Below, in pieces: positions 37,062 to 46,574 of a stretch of DNA of 64,000 nt. The stretch spans positions 124,001 to 188,000 of the forward strand of contig NZ_JAPKND010000001.1 of the NCBI RefSeq assembly GCF_026344035.1. The letters are read 5' to 3'. Source of the stretch: Alcaligenes endophyticus (GTDB lineage: Bacteria; Pseudomonadota; Gammaproteobacteria; Burkholderiales; Burkholderiaceae_B). Each line of letters begins with the position of its first letter. Position 1 is the first letter of the stretch. Position numbers and translations under genes: made by a program. A model generated the notes under the pieces. It searched no databases. It saw only the letters and a list, made by a program, of their open reading frames with translations, and had not been told where the DNA came from.

Positions 37062-38600
37062 ATGCAACTTTTGGCTAGTTATACTGAAGGGTGTTGGCAC
37101 ACCCCCACTGAGGCACAAGAAGAACTTCGCGATCCCATACATGGAACCGTGCTGGCAGGCCTTAATGCCAGTGGACTGGATCTGCACGCGGCTTACCACT
37201 ATGCACGCACAGTCGGTGGGCCCGCATTGCGCAGCCTAAGCTATGCGAAGCGCGCCGAGTTACTCCAAGCAGCGGTAGAAATCCTAAAACCAAACCGCCC
37301 GCGCTATTTTGAGATCGCGCAGAAAAACTCCGGTACTACCGAAGCAGATTCTGCTGTTGACATCGACGGCGGTATTTATACCTTAGCGTGGTATGCCCAT
37401 CAAGGCAAAACGCTCACAGGCAATACACTGCTTCTGGATGGCAGTAGCGACAGCTTAGCGAAAGATGATTCTTTTGCCACCCAGCATATACGCGTAAGTA
37501 GTCAAGGCTTAGCCTTGCTGATCAACGCGTTCAACTTTCCCTCTTGGGGCTTGTGGGAAAAAGCCGCAGCGGCTTTGCTATCGGGTATGCCCATCGTGGT
37601 CAAACCTGCGAGCGCTACCGCTTGGCTTAGTTATGCCATGCTCAAGGATGTACTTGAAGCCGATATTTTTCCTGCTGGGGCCATCAGTTTAGTCACTGGT
37701 CGACCAGACGGCTTGCTGGATCACCTAGAGGCCCTAGATTTAGTCTCTTTTACAGGGTCTGCCGATACCGCAGAGCAATTACGCCAGCATCCCCTTATCC
37801 GCTCAGGGGCTGTGCGTCTTAATGCAGAAACTGACAGTATCAATAGCGCTATCCTATGCCCGGATGCATCAGTTGACAGTATTCAAGCCCTAGCCAAAGA
37901 AGTTCGCAATGAACTACGCAGTAAATCAGGGCAGAAATGCACTGCTATACGGCGTATTTTTGTTCCCACCAAGCGGCTGGAAGAGGTGGCCACAGCCTGT
38001 TGCGCGGCCTTAGCAAAGATCGTCGTGGGTGACCCCTCTCACTCCCATGTCACCATGGGAAGCCTGGCTTCTTATAGTCAGTATCAAACGGTGCAGCAAC
38101 AGCTAGCGTCTTTGGACAGCTATCTAGAGCCAGTTTTCGATGGCCGGTTGCAATTAAGCATACAAGCCCCCGCTGGGCACGCTTGTCTTGCGCCGGTGTT
38201 ATATTCTGCCGCCGCTTGCCCTCATGACCCTCGTGTCCACGATACAGAAGTGTTTGGCCCGGTTGCCACACTGGTTCCCTATGACTCTGTGGATGAGCTG
38301 AGTGCTCTCGTACGCTTGGGCGGCGGGTCCTTAGTCGCTTCGTTGTACGCAGACACCAAAGAACAAGCATTACCTTTAATTAACCGCTTGGCCGAGCAAC
38401 ATGGTCGTTTACACATAGTCTGCCCAGGCAGCAAGCACACGGGGCATGGCAATGTTATGCCGCAATCTTTGCACGGAGGGCCGGGTCGAGCAGGAGGTGG
38501 GGCTGAGCTAGGTGGCCTGAGAGCCCTACATTTTTATCACAATCTTTGTGCCATACAGGCCCCCGCCGATATGCTGGCCGCATTAAGCCAAAAAAGTTAA
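37062..38600 (+). CDS. boxD: 3,4-Dehydroadipyl-CoA semialdehyde dehydrogenase BoxD
   Basis: This 512-residue aldehyde dehydrogenase resembles the PaaZ N-terminal domain and BoxD. Motifs include INAFNFPSWGLWEKAA (about 150), FTGSADTAEQL (about 228), a catalytic Cys in RSKSGQKCTAIRRI (about 290) and EVFGPVATLVPY (about 400). BoxD oxidises the BoxC product to cis-3,4-dehydroadipyl-CoA with NADP+. It is 41 bases downstream of the DUF4863 gene and 32 bases before benzoate-CoA ligase. Confidence 0.94.
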   Translation: MQLLASYTEGCWHTPTEAQEELRDPIHGTVLAGLNASGLDLHAAYHYARTVGGPALRSLSYAKRAELLQAAVEILKPNRPRYFEIAQKNSGTTEADSAVDIDGGIYTLAWYAHQGKTLTGNTLLLDGSSDSLAKDDSFATQHIRVSSQGLALLINAFNFPSWGLWEKAAAALLSGMPIVVKPASATAWLSYAMLKDVLEADIFPAGAISLVTGRPDGLLDHLEALDLVSFTGSADTAEQLRQHPLIRSGAVRLNAETDSINSAILCPDASVDSIQALAKEVRNELRSKSGQKCTAIRRIFVPTKRLEEVATACCAALAKIVVGDPSHSHVTMGSLASYSQYQTVQQQLASLDSYLEPVFDGRLQLSIQAPAGHACLAPVLYSAAACPHDPRVHDTEVFGPVATLVPYDSVDELSALVRLGGGSLVASLYADTKEQALPLINRLAEQHGRLHIVCPGSKHTGHGNVMPQSLHGGPGRAGGGAELGGLRALHFYHNLCAIQAPADMLAALSQKS

Positions 38601-38632
38601 GCAGCAAACGCAACAGCGTGGAGAGCAGAACC

Positions 38633-40192
38633 ATGGGATGTCCAGAACACTTTAATTTCGCGCAGCACATCATCGAACTCAATGCTCCGCACCCTGATAA
38701 GGCGGCATATATTGATGATCAAGGTACTCTTAGCTATGGCGACCTAGAGCAGCAACTCAAACAGTTTGCCGCAGGGCTGGGGCAACTACAGATACGCCGC
38801 GAAGAACGTGTCTTGCTGGTCATGCAAGACAGAATAGAATGGCCTATTAGCTTCCTGGGCTGTCTGTATGCGGGCATTATCCCTGTGGCGGTGAATACTT
38901 TACTGCCCGCCGCCGATTATGCCTATATGCTTGAACACTCCCGTGCCCAAGCGATTATTACCTGTGCCGAGCTGTTACCGGTTTTACGTGAAGCCTTAGC
39001 ACAGGCTGAACACGAAGTACGTCATATTATTGTCGCCGGAGAATCGACAAGCCACGATACGCTAGCCTGGAAAGCACTGCTTCAAGGCCAAGATGGCGCT
39101 CAAACTTCCTGTCACACCTTGGCTGATGAAGCCGCATTTTGGCTGTATTCATCCGGCTCAACGGGGCGGCCTAAAGGCGTCGTTCACTCGCATGCCAACC
39201 TCTGGTACACGGCTGAGCTCTATGGCAAACCAATATTGGGGGTTCAAGCTGACGATATTGTCTTTTCAGCCGCTAAACTGTTCTTTGCTTATGGTTTGGG
39301 CAATGCGCTCACCTTCCCCTTGTCTGTGGGCGCTTGCACCTTATTAATGGCAGGCCGCCCTACGCCTGAGGCAATCTTCCAGCGGCTAATAGATTTTCAA
39401 CCCACGGTTTTCTGTGGTGTCCCCACCTTGTACGCCAGCATGCTGGCCAACCCTGATAAACCGAATGCCGCCCAGCTGTCCATCCGTATCTGCGCATCCG
39501 CTGGCGAGTCCTTGCCGCGCGATATAGGCGAACGCTTCCGGCAGCAATTCGGCGCTGACATTCTTGACGGCTTGGGCTCAACAGAAATGCTGCATATTTT
39601 TTTGTCCAACCAAGTCGACGATATACGCTATGGCAGCACAGGAAAAGCAGTACCGGGCTATGAGGTTCAGTTGCGCAATGAGTCCGGACAAGCGGTGGAA
39701 CAAGGCGAAATTGGTGATCTGTACATACGCGGCCCAAGCGCTGCCATGCTGTACTGGAATAACCGCAGTAAGTCGAAGGAAACGTTTTTAGGTGACTGGT
39801 TGCGCAGCGGTGACAAGTACACCTGTGATGCTGACGGCTATTACACCTACGCAGGCCGTTCAGACGACATGATTAAGGTTAGCGGCCAGTATGTATCGCC
39901 GATAGAAATTGAGAACATCCTTATTCAGCATGAGGCGGTCATGGAGGCTGCCGTCATTGGGGTGGAGGATGATTATGGGCTCACCAAAACCCAAGCTTAT
40001 ATCGTCCTGCACCCCGGTCAACCTAGTAACTCTGATATGGCGCTGGTGCTGCAAAACTACGTCAAAAGTCAATTAGCACCTTTTAAGTATCCACGCCATA
40101 TCTGCTTTATAACGGATCTACCCAAGACCGCTACCGGGAAAATCCAGCGTTTCCGTTTACGCCAACTTCATGAGGAGCAACGTGCTTCATGA
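38633..40192 (+). CDS. bclA: Benzoate-CoA ligase
   Basis: The product is 519 residues from the ATG at 38633 (MGCPEHFNFAQHII), preceded by GGAGAG. An upstream in-frame ATG at 38546 overlaps boxD and is rejected. The adenylate-forming motifs are FWLYSSGSTGRPKGVVHSH (about 160-178), YGSTGK, and the late LRSGDKYTCDADGYYTYAGRSDDM, with the catalytic Lys in LPKTATGKIQR (about 505). The enzyme converts benzoate, CoA and ATP to benzoyl-CoA, the entry step of the pathway. Its last four bases overlap the next gene (ATGA). Confidence 0.95.
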   Translation: MGCPEHFNFAQHIIELNAPHPDKAAYIDDQGTLSYGDLEQQLKQFAAGLGQLQIRREERVLLVMQDRIEWPISFLGCLYAGIIPVAVNTLLPAADYAYMLEHSRAQAIITCAELLPVLREALAQAEHEVRHIIVAGESTSHDTLAWKALLQGQDGAQTSCHTLADEAAFWLYSSGSTGRPKGVVHSHANLWYTAELYGKPILGVQADDIVFSAAKLFFAYGLGNALTFPLSVGACTLLMAGRPTPEAIFQRLIDFQPTVFCGVPTLYASMLANPDKPNAAQLSIRICASAGESLPRDIGERFRQQFGADILDGLGSTEMLHIFLSNQVDDIRYGSTGKAVPGYEVQLRNESGQAVEQGEIGDLYIRGPSAAMLYWNNRSKSKETFLGDWLRSGDKYTCDADGYYTYAGRSDDMIKVSGQYVSPIEIENILIQHEAVMEAAVIGVEDDYGLTKTQAYIVLHPGQPSNSDMALVLQNYVKSQLAPFKYPRHICFITDLPKTATGKIQRFRLRQLHEEQRAS

Positions 40193-40983
40193 GTCACAGC
40201 GACTATATCTCCCTATCGTGGCAGGACAGAGAAATCAAGTTGGAATACCAATGGCTCAACGCCGACGCCGACGGCCCGTTGCTGATCTTTCTTCACGAGG
40301 GTTTAGGTTCCATCAGTATGTGGCGCGACTGGCCCGCTCAACTATGCCAAACGACTCAAAGCCGTGGACTGGTTTTTTCTCGCTATGCCTATGGGCGCAG
40401 CACTCCTAGGCCGCCTGCCGAGCAATGGTTACCAGACTTCATGCATCAACAGGCATGGGAGGTATTACCCAAGCTGCTAGAGGCTTTAGAGCTAAAAAAT
40501 GAGAAACCTGTGCTGATTGGGCACAGTGATGGTGCATCAATCGCCCTACTTTATGCCAGCCGTTATAGCCACTGCATGCGTGGGCTGGTCGCCATCGCGC
40601 CGCATTTGTTTGTCGAGGAAGTATCGCTGAGCAGTATTGCAGTGGCACGGGAAAACTACGTAAACACGCCCTTGCGCGAACGATTAGCACGTCATCATCT
40701 CGATGTGGACTCGGCCTTCTGGGGCTGGAACGATATTTGGCTGCATCCGGAGTTCAAGAGTTGGAATATTGAGGCCGAAGTGGCCCAAATCAGCTGCCCC
40801 ATACTTGCCGTACAAGGAGCAGATGATGAGTACGGCACTCTGGAACAAATAAGAACTATCCAGCTTCTGGTACCTAGTACCAAACTGGCCATACTGGCTG
40901 ACTGCGGCCACTCCCCTCATCGCGACCAAAGTGCCGCCCTTACTAACCATATACAACAATTTTTGAGCGCTCTCAGCGCATAG
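40189..40983 (+). CDS. Alpha/beta hydrolase of the box cluster
   Basis: A 264-residue alpha/beta-hydrolase. The nucleophile elbow is GHSDGAS (Ser about 109), the oxyanion region LHEGLGSISMW, the acid in AVQGADDEYGT (about 212) and the His in LADCGHSPH (about 242). It overlaps bclA by four bases, so translation is coupled. Family members open lactones, hydrolyse thioesters or C-C bonds. A likely job is removal of stuck CoA esters or of a lactone side product of the BoxC step, but this is inference. Similar genes occur in other box clusters. Confidence 0.83.
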   Translation: MSHSDYISLSWQDREIKLEYQWLNADADGPLLIFLHEGLGSISMWRDWPAQLCQTTQSRGLVFSRYAYGRSTPRPPAEQWLPDFMHQQAWEVLPKLLEALELKNEKPVLIGHSDGASIALLYASRYSHCMRGLVAIAPHLFVEEVSLSSIAVARENYVNTPLRERLARHHLDVDSAFWGWNDIWLHPEFKSWNIEAEVAQISCPILAVQGADDEYGTLEQIRTIQLLVPSTKLAILADCGHSPHRDQSAALTNHIQQFLSALSA

Positions 40984-41034
40984 CCTTCGCCGTTCTTAGC
41001 AGTGCCATACCCTATACAATAATCAGGAGACATT

Positions 41035-42186
41035 ATGCATATCCGGATCCACACCCTTAGCTTGGCCTGTGCGCTAGCACTAGGAACAAACGCGGCACTG
41101 GCCGATGTAAAAGTAGGTTTTATGCTGCCCTATAGCGGCACCTATGCTGCATTGGGACAGGCCATAGAAAACGGTTTCAAGATGTATGTCGACGAACAAG
41201 GTGGCACGCTAGCGGGTCAAAAAATACAATACTTCCAGGTCGATGATGAGTCTGACCCTTCCAAAGCGACAGACAACGCTAATCGCCTGATAAAGCGTGA
41301 TCAGGTTGATATTCTTATCGGTACCGTACACTCTGGCGTGGCTATGGCTATGGCTAAAGCCGCTACGGGCAGCGATACCACTCTTATTATTGCCAATGCC
41401 GGTGCAGGCGCTCTGACTGGGCCCTTATGTAATCCTGCCGTGTTTCGCACATCGTTTACCAACTGGCAACCCGCGTTCGCGATGGGGCCCGTTGCTCTAG
41501 ACAAAGGCTATAAAACGGCGGTATCAGTAACATGGAATTATGCCGCTGGTAACGAGGCTATCGAGGGTTTTAAGGAGTCCTTCGAAGAAGGGGGCGGTAA
41601 AGTGGTGAAGGAGCTCAAACTCCCTTTCCCCAACGTTGAGTTTCAACCCATACTCACAGAAATTGCTGCACTCAAACCTGATGTGGTGTTCACTTTCTTT
41701 GCGGGTGGTGGTGCCGTTAAGTTCGTCCAAGACTATGCCGCGGCTGGTTTAAAGACACCCTTGCTAGGCAGCGGCTTTCTCACCGATGGCACACTCAAAG
41801 CACAAGGGCAATCTGCTCAAGGCCTGCTCACTACCTTACATTACGCCGACGGACTTAATACACCTAAAGATAATGCATTCCGCACTGCCTATAGTCAGCG
41901 CTATCCCAATATGGCACCTGATGTCTACGCCGTCCAGGGATATGACGCAGGCCAACTCTTGGCGGCAGGCCTAGAGGCCGTAGAAGGTGATGTGCAGCAA
42001 AAAGGCAAAATGCGTGATGCCATGCGTGCCGCCACCATTGACAGTCCGCGCGGCTCGCTTACCTTTTCCAAAGCAGGCAATCCGATTCAGGATATCTATT
42101 TGCGCCAAGTGGACGGCGAACAAAACATCAGTTTGGGTGTAGCAGTAGAGAAACTGGCCGACCCGGCACGCGGCTGCAAACTGTAA
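41035..42186 (+). CDS. Periplasmic substrate-binding protein of the aromatic-acid ABC importer
   Basis: A 383-residue protein with a signal peptide (cleaved after LGTNAALA, near residue 23) and the type I periplasmic-binding fold of the Leu/Ile/Val family (VKVGFMLPYSGTYAALGQAIENGFKMYVDEQGG-like start). A GGAG ribosome binding site stands before the ATG. Downstream are matching permease and ATPase genes, all in the same direction. Binding proteins of this group in box clusters are thought to bind benzoate or related acids; specificity is inferred from context. Confidence 0.9.
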   Translation: MHIRIHTLSLACALALGTNAALADVKVGFMLPYSGTYAALGQAIENGFKMYVDEQGGTLAGQKIQYFQVDDESDPSKATDNANRLIKRDQVDILIGTVHSGVAMAMAKAATGSDTTLIIANAGAGALTGPLCNPAVFRTSFTNWQPAFAMGPVALDKGYKTAVSVTWNYAAGNEAIEGFKESFEEGGGKVVKELKLPFPNVEFQPILTEIAALKPDVVFTFFAGGGAVKFVQDYAAAGLKTPLLGSGFLTDGTLKAQGQSAQGLLTTLHYADGLNTPKDNAFRTAYSQRYPNMAPDVYAVQGYDAGQLLAAGLEAVEGDVQQKGKMRDAMRAATIDSPRGSLTFSKAGNPIQDIYLRQVDGEQNISLGVAVEKLADPARGCKL

Positions 42187-42207
42187 TAGCAACGCTGGAG
42201 CATCACC

Positions 42208-43089
42208 ATGGACCCGGTCATATTTTTGATTCAAAGCCTCAACGCTATTCAATATGGACTACTACTGTTTCTGTTAGCCAGTGGTCTGACCCTGATTTTT
42301 GGCATCATGGGTATTATTAACCTAGCGCATGGCAGCTTTTACATGATCGGGGCCTATATGGCTTTCGCTCTACAACCCTTTGCTGAGCAGTATTTGGGCG
42401 GCAGCTTTGTTCTTAGCATACTATCTTGCGTACTTTTAGCTGCATTGCTTGGCTACTTTATGGAGTGGTTTTTCTTTAGCTACCTGTATACCCGTGATCA
42501 CTTACAACAAGTACTGATGACCTACGGCCTGATATTGGTTTTTGAGGAATTACGTAGCCTAGCCGTCGGCAATGATGTACACGGCGTTAGTATCCCCGCT
42601 TGGCTAAGTGGCTCAGTGCAGTTAGGGGATGTCATGACCTATCCCACTTACCGACTCTTCATCTCTGCTGTTTGCATACTGGTCGCCCTTGGAATGTATT
42701 GGGTACTGACGCGTACACGCTTAGGCATGCAAATACGAGCTGGAGCCAGTAATCGTGAAATGATCAGTGCTCTGGGTATCAACATCACCCAACTATATCG
42801 TATCGTTTTTGCCTGTGGTGTGGCCTTAGCAGCCTTGGCGGGGGCCATCGCCGCGCCCGTATCCTCGGTTTACCCAGGTATGGGGCAAAACATTTTAATC
42901 ATCAGCTTTGTGGTGGTCGTCATTGGTGGAATAGGCTCTATCAAAGGAGCATTTATTGCCGCCATGTTAATCGGTTTTGTTGACACATTTGGGCAAATCT
43001 TCTTTCCTAAAGGGGCCGGTGTTTTCATCTATGTACTGATGGCTATTATTCTATTGCTCAAACCCAATGGGCTCTTTCGTCAGGGGTAA
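42208..43089 (+). CDS. livH: Branched-chain-type ABC permease (LivH-like)
   Basis: A 293-residue integral membrane protein with about eight hydrophobic segments. It has the LivH-type sequence GLTLIFGIMGIINLAHGSFYMIGAYMAF (about 27-54) and the late EAA-like loop with GIGSIKGAFIAAMLIG. It forms the transmembrane channel together with the LivM-like protein encoded 6 bases downstream. It belongs to the HAAT importer family; the substrate is likely an aromatic acid because of the box neighbours. Confidence 0.92.
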   Translation: MDPVIFLIQSLNAIQYGLLLFLLASGLTLIFGIMGIINLAHGSFYMIGAYMAFALQPFAEQYLGGSFVLSILSCVLLAALLGYFMEWFFFSYLYTRDHLQQVLMTYGLILVFEELRSLAVGNDVHGVSIPAWLSGSVQLGDVMTYPTYRLFISAVCILVALGMYWVLTRTRLGMQIRAGASNREMISALGINITQLYRIVFACGVALAALAGAIAAPVSSVYPGMGQNILIISFVVVVIGGIGSIKGAFIAAMLIGFVDTFGQIFFPKGAGVFIYVLMAIILLLKPNGLFRQG

Positions 43090-43094
43090 ACATA

Positions 43095-44087
43095 ATGCCA
43101 ACACACAAATTATTTTTGCCCCCACTCCTGCTTACCCTGGTCTTAGCTTGCGCCCCTTGGCTACTCAATGACTATTATTTGGCCTTGGCCAACAAAATAC
43201 TGATTTACGCCATTTTTGCGTTAAGCCTGCAATTGTTAGTGGGCGGGGCTGGTTTGGTCAGTTTAGGGCAAGCCGCGTTTTTTGGTATCGCCGCCTACGC
43301 CACGGTGCTTTTTAGCCCGGAATACGAAGCCGCAAATCTGTTTTTTGTCTTACCTGCCGCCTTAGTGTGCGCAGGCTTATATGCCGCGCTAACCGGTGCT
43401 TTAGTGCTGCGCACTACTGGCATTTACTTCATTATGGTGACGCTCGCATTTTGCCAAATGGTGTATTACGTTTTTCACGATACCTCTATGGGGGGCGGCA
43501 GCGATGGCATCTACTTATATATACGGCCAGAATTTCGGCTAGGCGATCTCTACACGCTAAGCCTAGACAGCGCGACCCATTTCTACCTGTACTCACTGGC
43601 TTTACTCGCCCTAAGCTGGCTGTTTTTATCGTTTTTGATGCGTTCTACGTTTGGCGCCGCTCTCACAGGTATTCGTCTGAATGAACAACGCATGCGTGCC
43701 CATGGGTTTCATACTTTTCAGTATAAATGGGTGGCCTATATCGTAGCAGGCATCATCGCCGCCTTAGCGGGTAATCTTTATGCCATGCGCGATGGCTACG
43801 TGAATCCAGAGCTACTAGCCTGGGAACAGTCTGGGCTAGTGCTACTTATGGTCATACTAGGGGGTAAGGGGCGCTTATGGGGGGCAATTGCAGGCGCCGT
43901 AGCGCTCACCTTGCTTCAGGAGCTTTTCCAGTCCAACGCCATTATGGGCAGTTGGGCCAATCATTGGCATCTAAGCTTTGGCTTGAGCATCATTGTGCTG
44001 GTTGCCTTACTACCTAACGGCTTAGTAGGTCTGGCTACACGTCGTATGAATCTGGCTACCGCCCCCTCAGTGAAGGAAGAGCGATGA
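43095..44087 (+). CDS. livM: Branched-chain-type ABC permease (LivM-like)
   Basis: A 330-residue membrane protein with about nine to ten hydrophobic segments and the LivM signature LVGGAGLVSLGQAAFFGIAAYA (about 48-69). The loop GKGRLWGAIAGAVALTLLQE contains the expected Gly-rich coupling motif. It starts 6 bases after livH and its last four bases overlap the ATPase gene (ATGA), so the order livH-livM-livG-livF is tightly coupled. Confidence 0.92.
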   Translation: MPTHKLFLPPLLLTLVLACAPWLLNDYYLALANKILIYAIFALSLQLLVGGAGLVSLGQAAFFGIAAYATVLFSPEYEAANLFFVLPAALVCAGLYAALTGALVLRTTGIYFIMVTLAFCQMVYYVFHDTSMGGGSDGIYLYIRPEFRLGDLYTLSLDSATHFYLYSLALLALSWLFLSFLMRSTFGAALTGIRLNEQRMRAHGFHTFQYKWVAYIVAGIIAALAGNLYAMRDGYVNPELLAWEQSGLVLLMVILGGKGRLWGAIAGAVALTLLQELFQSNAIMGSWANHWHLSFGLSIIVLVALLPNGLVGLATRRMNLATAPSVKEER

Positions 44088-44830
44088 ATATCCAATTAAG
44101 CGTCCATAAGCTCAGCCGCCACTTTGGCGGCCTCAAAGCGATTGATAACGTGTCGCTACATTTACAGAGCGGAATATTGCATGCCGTCATCGGCACTAAC
44201 GGAGCCGGAAAATCCACCCTGATTAACCTGATTTCGGGCGAACTTGCCCCAAGCCAAGGACAAATCATACTCAATGAGCAAGATATTACGCTTTGGTCAC
44301 AGCCCAAACGTGCGAAAGCAGGTTTAGGACGTAGCTATCAACGCACCACCCTTTTTGACGAGCTCAGCGTCTATGAGAACTGCCGCTTGGCTGCACAGGC
44401 CAAACAAGAACAGTTTTGGCATTGGTGCAAATCAGCCGCCGACTGTAAGCAAAGTAAAGCATTCGCCGAGCACGCCTTATCGCTGGCAGGCTTGAGCAGC
44501 GATGCTCACTTGATCGCGGGTACCCTTTCACATGGGCGTAAACGACAGCTAGAAATTGCCATGAGCCTAGCGACTCAACCCAGCGTTTTATTGCTTGATG
44601 AACCCCTAGCCGGCATGGGGCCGGAAGAAAGCGAACATATGCTGTCTTTACTCAATAAGCTTAAACAAGAGCACGCGATTTTATTGGTTGAGCACGATAT
44701 GGATGCCGTATTTAAAGTCGCAGACCAGATTACCGTTATGGTCAATGGTCAAATGCTGGCCAGTGGCAGGCCTGAGGCCATCCGCGCTAACCCGCAAGTA
44801 CAAGAGGCCTATTTAGGGGAGACGGCATGA
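44084..44830 (+). CDS. livG: ABC ATPase (LivG-like)
   Basis: A 248-residue ABC ATPase with Walker A GTNGAGKSTLIN (about 38), signature LSHGRKRQLEIAMSLA (about 148, with LSHG in place of LSGG) and Walker B LLLDEPLAGMGP. The sequence SYQRTTLFDELSVYENC is the Q-loop region. It forms a heterodimer with the LivF-like ATPase encoded downstream, with which it overlaps by four bases. Confidence 0.92.
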   Translation: MNIQLSVHKLSRHFGGLKAIDNVSLHLQSGILHAVIGTNGAGKSTLINLISGELAPSQGQIILNEQDITLWSQPKRAKAGLGRSYQRTTLFDELSVYENCRLAAQAKQEQFWHWCKSAADCKQSKAFAEHALSLAGLSSDAHLIAGTLSHGRKRQLEIAMSLATQPSVLLLDEPLAGMGPEESEHMLSLLNKLKQEHAILLVEHDMDAVFKVADQITVMVNGQMLASGRPEAIRANPQVQEAYLGETA

Positions 44831-45537
44831 AACGTTTATTAGAAGCTCGCGATATACATGCCTATTATGGCGCAAGCCATATCCTACAAGGGGTGGACCT
44901 CACCATTCAAGCAGGTGAGTCGATCGGCTTACTAGGGCGTAACGGCATGGGAAAAACCACGTTAATACGCAGTTTGATGGGATTACTGCGCTCTAAGCAG
45001 GGCACCATTCATATTCAAGGTAAAGACTGCAGTCAAGCGAATCCGCATAGTATTGCTCGCTTGGGAATAGCGTATGTTCCCGAGGGGCGAGGAGTTTTTC
45101 CTAATTTAAGCGTCAAAGAAAATCTACTCGTCTCCGCTCGTAAGGGCCATAAAGGTCGCCAAGAATGGGACTACGAACGGGTACTGCACACCTTTCCGAG
45201 GCTATCGGAACGCCTACAACATGGGGGGCAGCAACTATCTGGCGGCGAACAACAAATGTTATCCATAGGCCGCGCCTTAATGACAAACCCTGATCTGATT
45301 ATTTTAGATGAAGCGACCGAGGGCTTAGCGCCGCTCATTATTGCTGAGATCTGGCAAACCATCGCCACTATACGTGCTACCGGGGTATCAACGCTAATTG
45401 TGGATCGCAATTATCGCCAAGTGTTGGCACATACTGATCGCTGCGTAGTGATGAATAAAGGGCGCATTGTATCTCAGGGGCTGAGCCAAGAGCTGGCCGA
45501 AAACAGCCAGGCACTCACTCAGCACTTAGGTGTCTAA
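44827..45537 (+). CDS. livF: ABC ATPase (LivF-like)
   Basis: A 236-residue ABC ATPase with Walker A GRNGMGKTTLIRS (about 37), the Q-loop region YVPEGRGVFPNLSVKENL, signature LSGGEQQMLSIGRALM and Walker B LIILDEATEGLAP. It is the second ATPase of the importer and the last gene of the box plus-strand operon. Its stop codon is two bases from the stop of sua5 on the other strand. Confidence 0.93.
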   Translation: MKRLLEARDIHAYYGASHILQGVDLTIQAGESIGLLGRNGMGKTTLIRSLMGLLRSKQGTIHIQGKDCSQANPHSIARLGIAYVPEGRGVFPNLSVKENLLVSARKGHKGRQEWDYERVLHTFPRLSERLQHGGQQLSGGEQQMLSIGRALMTNPDLIILDEATEGLAPLIIAEIWQTIATIRATGVSTLIVDRNYRQVLAHTDRCVVMNKGRIVSQGLSQELAENSQALTQHLGV

Positions 45538-45539
45538 AG

Positions 45540-46574
45540 CTATTGCTCAAAGGCAGCGGCGGCACGCCCTAGGCGATCATTTACCGCTAGCCAAGCAGGG
45601 GTGTTAGGGCAGGCTTGAATCCAGATTTTCTGATATTGCCCCTGATCAAGGCGTCGTAAGGTGGCATACAAAAGCTGCGCATAACGCTCCGCCTCATCAG
45701 CACATACATACCAAGCCAAATTAGGGGCTACAAACGGTGCTAAGGCGGGGAAAGCCAAAACTGCTTGGGGCTCCCCGCTTTGCTGGATCTGCTCTCGTAA
45801 CTGTTCCACTTGATTCGCATCAAACAGAGCCAGCTCAGTATGCGGCGCATAATGGGCTTTTAAGCTACCCGACACTTGAGGGGCCTGCTGATCGGGCATT
45901 AAAGGCTCTACGCCTAGCACCTGGCTTAACATGGCCACAGTGATGTGCCCGGGACGCAATAAAACCGGGCCAACACCCTGATCAATACGCGATACGTCCA
46001 CTATGGTGGACTCTATACCTACTTGTGCATCGCCTGCGGCCAAAATATAGAGCTGCTCAGCGTTCAATTCGGGGAACTCAGCCGCAACATGCTGGGCTTG
46101 TGTTGGAGACACAGCACCAAACTTATTCGCTGAGGGCGCTGCAACCCCCGCCTGCCCGCTAGGCTTTAACGCCGCCATGCGTCGTAATAACGCTTGGGCT
46201 ACAGGGTGCGAGGGGCAACGTATCCCTATTGTTGCTTGTCCACCGCTGACAGCATCTGGAATACGGGGATGACGCGGCAAAATCAAGGTTAACGGCCCTG
46301 GCCAAAAGGCAGCCATCAGCTTTTCAGCCTGCTCGGGAACACGACTAACCCAATACGATAGATCAGCCTCGGGGTGCACATGCACAATTAAAGGATGATT
46401 AGAGGGTCTGCCTTTCGCCGTATAAATGCCTTGAACTGCCACAGGATTTTCAGCGTCTGCTCCCAGCCCGTAGACAGTTTCGGTAGGAAAGGCGACTAGC
46501 CCCCCCTCGATTAAACGTTGAGCGGCATACTCAATTTGCTCGTCATACAAGCCAGAGTTAGCTGGGTTACTCAT
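45540..46574 (-). CDS. tsaC: L-threonylcarbamoyladenylate synthase (Sua5 type)
   Basis: The product is 344 residues from the ATG at 46574; the in-frame stretch up to 46634 lies inside purK. The N-terminal YrdC domain (about 8-195) contains GGLVAFPTETVYGLGADA (about 18-35), the KGRPSNHPLIVH motif and SANKFGAVSPT. A C-terminal Sua5 domain (about 225-340) follows, so this is the long form rather than the short TsaC. The enzyme makes threonylcarbamoyl-AMP from Thr, CO2 and ATP for t6A in tRNA. Its start overlaps the end of purK by 8 bases. Confidence 0.94.
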   Translation of the reverse strand: MSNPANSGLYDEQIEYAAQRLIEGGLVAFPTETVYGLGADAENPVAVQGIYTAKGRPSNHPLIVHVHPEADLSYWVSRVPEQAEKLMAAFWPGPLTLILPRHPRIPDAVSGGQATIGIRCPSHPVAQALLRRMAALKPSGQAGVAAPSANKFGAVSPTQAQHVAAEFPELNAEQLYILAAGDAQVGIESTIVDVSRIDQGVGPVLLRPGHITVAMLSQVLGVEPLMPDQQAPQVSGSLKAHYAPHTELALFDANQVEQLREQIQQSGEPQAVLAFPALAPFVAPNLAWYVCADEAERYAQLLYATLRRLDQGQYQKIWIQACPNTPAWLAVNDRLGRAAAAFEQ

